From Hoskinsella mucinilytica (lineage in GTDB: Bacteria; Bacillota_I; Bacilli_A; Erysipelotrichales; Erysipelotrichaceae), in assembly GCF_045223415.1 (NCBI RefSeq), contig NZ_JBEQZJ010000078.1:1-6509 (forward strand): a DNA stretch of 6,509 nucleotides, in the 5' to 3' direction. Made by a program: the position numbers and the translations under genes. How positions within the stretch are numbered: position 1 is the first letter of the stretch; each line of letters begins with the position of its first letter. Under the pieces are notes generated by a model. That model did not search any database and was not told the DNA's origin. It saw only the letters and a program-made list of their open reading frames with translations. Below are positions 6,301-6,509 of this stretch, piece by piece.

Positions 6301-6509
6301 AATAGATAATTTTATATATTTTTATTGTTAAACATATATATATTATCGAATAACGCTTTATTTATAGGACTTTAATCTATTTTTCATTTTTTCTTTTTCT
6401 TATGGTTTATATGAATATTATTACTTTTACTCATGAATCATGAATAAAATATGATCATGATTCACCATATAAAAACGATATATCTTTTTTTCTATTTATC
6501 TAACATAAT
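6301..6509. other. AT-rich upstream intergenic region
   Basis: No gene is visible here on either strand. The stretch is very AT-rich, with runs of T on the plus strand (around 6371-6400 and 6485-6491) and alternating TA tracts (6332-6343). Apart from the nested inverted repeat I see no recognisable riboswitch, tRNA or strong GC stem terminator. It may contain upstream promoter elements or the control region of a divergent gene starting beyond the window. Confidence 0.6.
6406..6473. repeat. Nested inverted repeat upstream of the operon
   Basis: Two perfect inverted repeats are nested. The inner pair is TGAATCATGA (6434-6443) and TCATGATTCA (6455-6464) with an 11-base loop. The outer pair is TTTATATG (6406-6413) and CATATAAA (6466-6473). 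The right arms are separated by one base and the left arms by 20. The self-complementary word TCATGA occurs three times inside (6431, 6438 and 6455). No T-run directly follows either inner arm, so it is not a clear terminator. It could be a regulator site for this operon or for a gene beyond the right edge. Confidence 0.5.

Noticed and set aside
6477..6491. GATATATC palindrome followed by a T-run
   Set aside because: It is an all-AT core with no stable stem, expected by chance in this AT-rich stretch and not a credible terminator.
1..6509. CRISPR arrays, tRNA or rRNA genes, insertion sequences and prophage genes
   Set aside because: No regularly spaced repeats, cloverleaf-like segments, transposase motifs or terminal inverted repeats were seen on either strand.

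Overview
The window holds one compact catabolic operon, entirely on the minus strand, for uptake and cleavage of a beta-linked disaccharide or glycoside through a lactose/cellobiose-type phosphotransferase system (PTS). Low G+C, AT-rich intergenic DNA, strong AGGAGG-type ribosome binding sites, a separate-subunit EIIC/EIIB/EIIA set and a CcpA-like cre element all point to a low-GC Firmicute. A gut or host-associated Erysipelotrichia/Lactobacillales-like lineage fits the protein style, but the window has no marker that fixes the taxon.

Layout in the direction of transcription (right to left): an AT-rich leader with a nested inverted repeat (6406-6473); a promoter carrying a GTATATAC operator-like site and a cre-like site (6265-6296); PTS EIIC (6234-4897); EIIB (4876-4568); EIIA (4565-4236); an uncharacterised TIM-barrel-like protein (4252-3380); a YhhX-like Gfo/Idh/MocA oxidoreductase (3369-2338); a 90-base gap with a weaker candidate promoter; a GntR/HutC-family regulator (2247-1525); and a GH1 6-phospho-beta-glycosidase (1511-60). 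The last 59 bases are unassigned and contain a small dyad.

Working model: EIIA and EIIB relay phosphate from HPr to the sugar entering through EIIC. The product is a 6'-phospho-beta-glycoside, which the GH1 enzyme hydrolyses in the cytoplasm. The GntR/UTRA protein probably senses a phosphosugar and releases the promoter, and CcpA probably adds glucose repression. The two genes between the PTS and the regulator, the TIM-barrel-like protein and the oxidoreductase, are not needed for ordinary cellobiose or lactose use. They suggest a modified or unusual sugar, and they are the least understood part of the window. All junctions inside the two gene blocks are short (2-20 bases) or overlapping, and in two of them the upstream stop codon lies in or directly next to the next Shine-Dalgarno sequence, which implies translational coupling.
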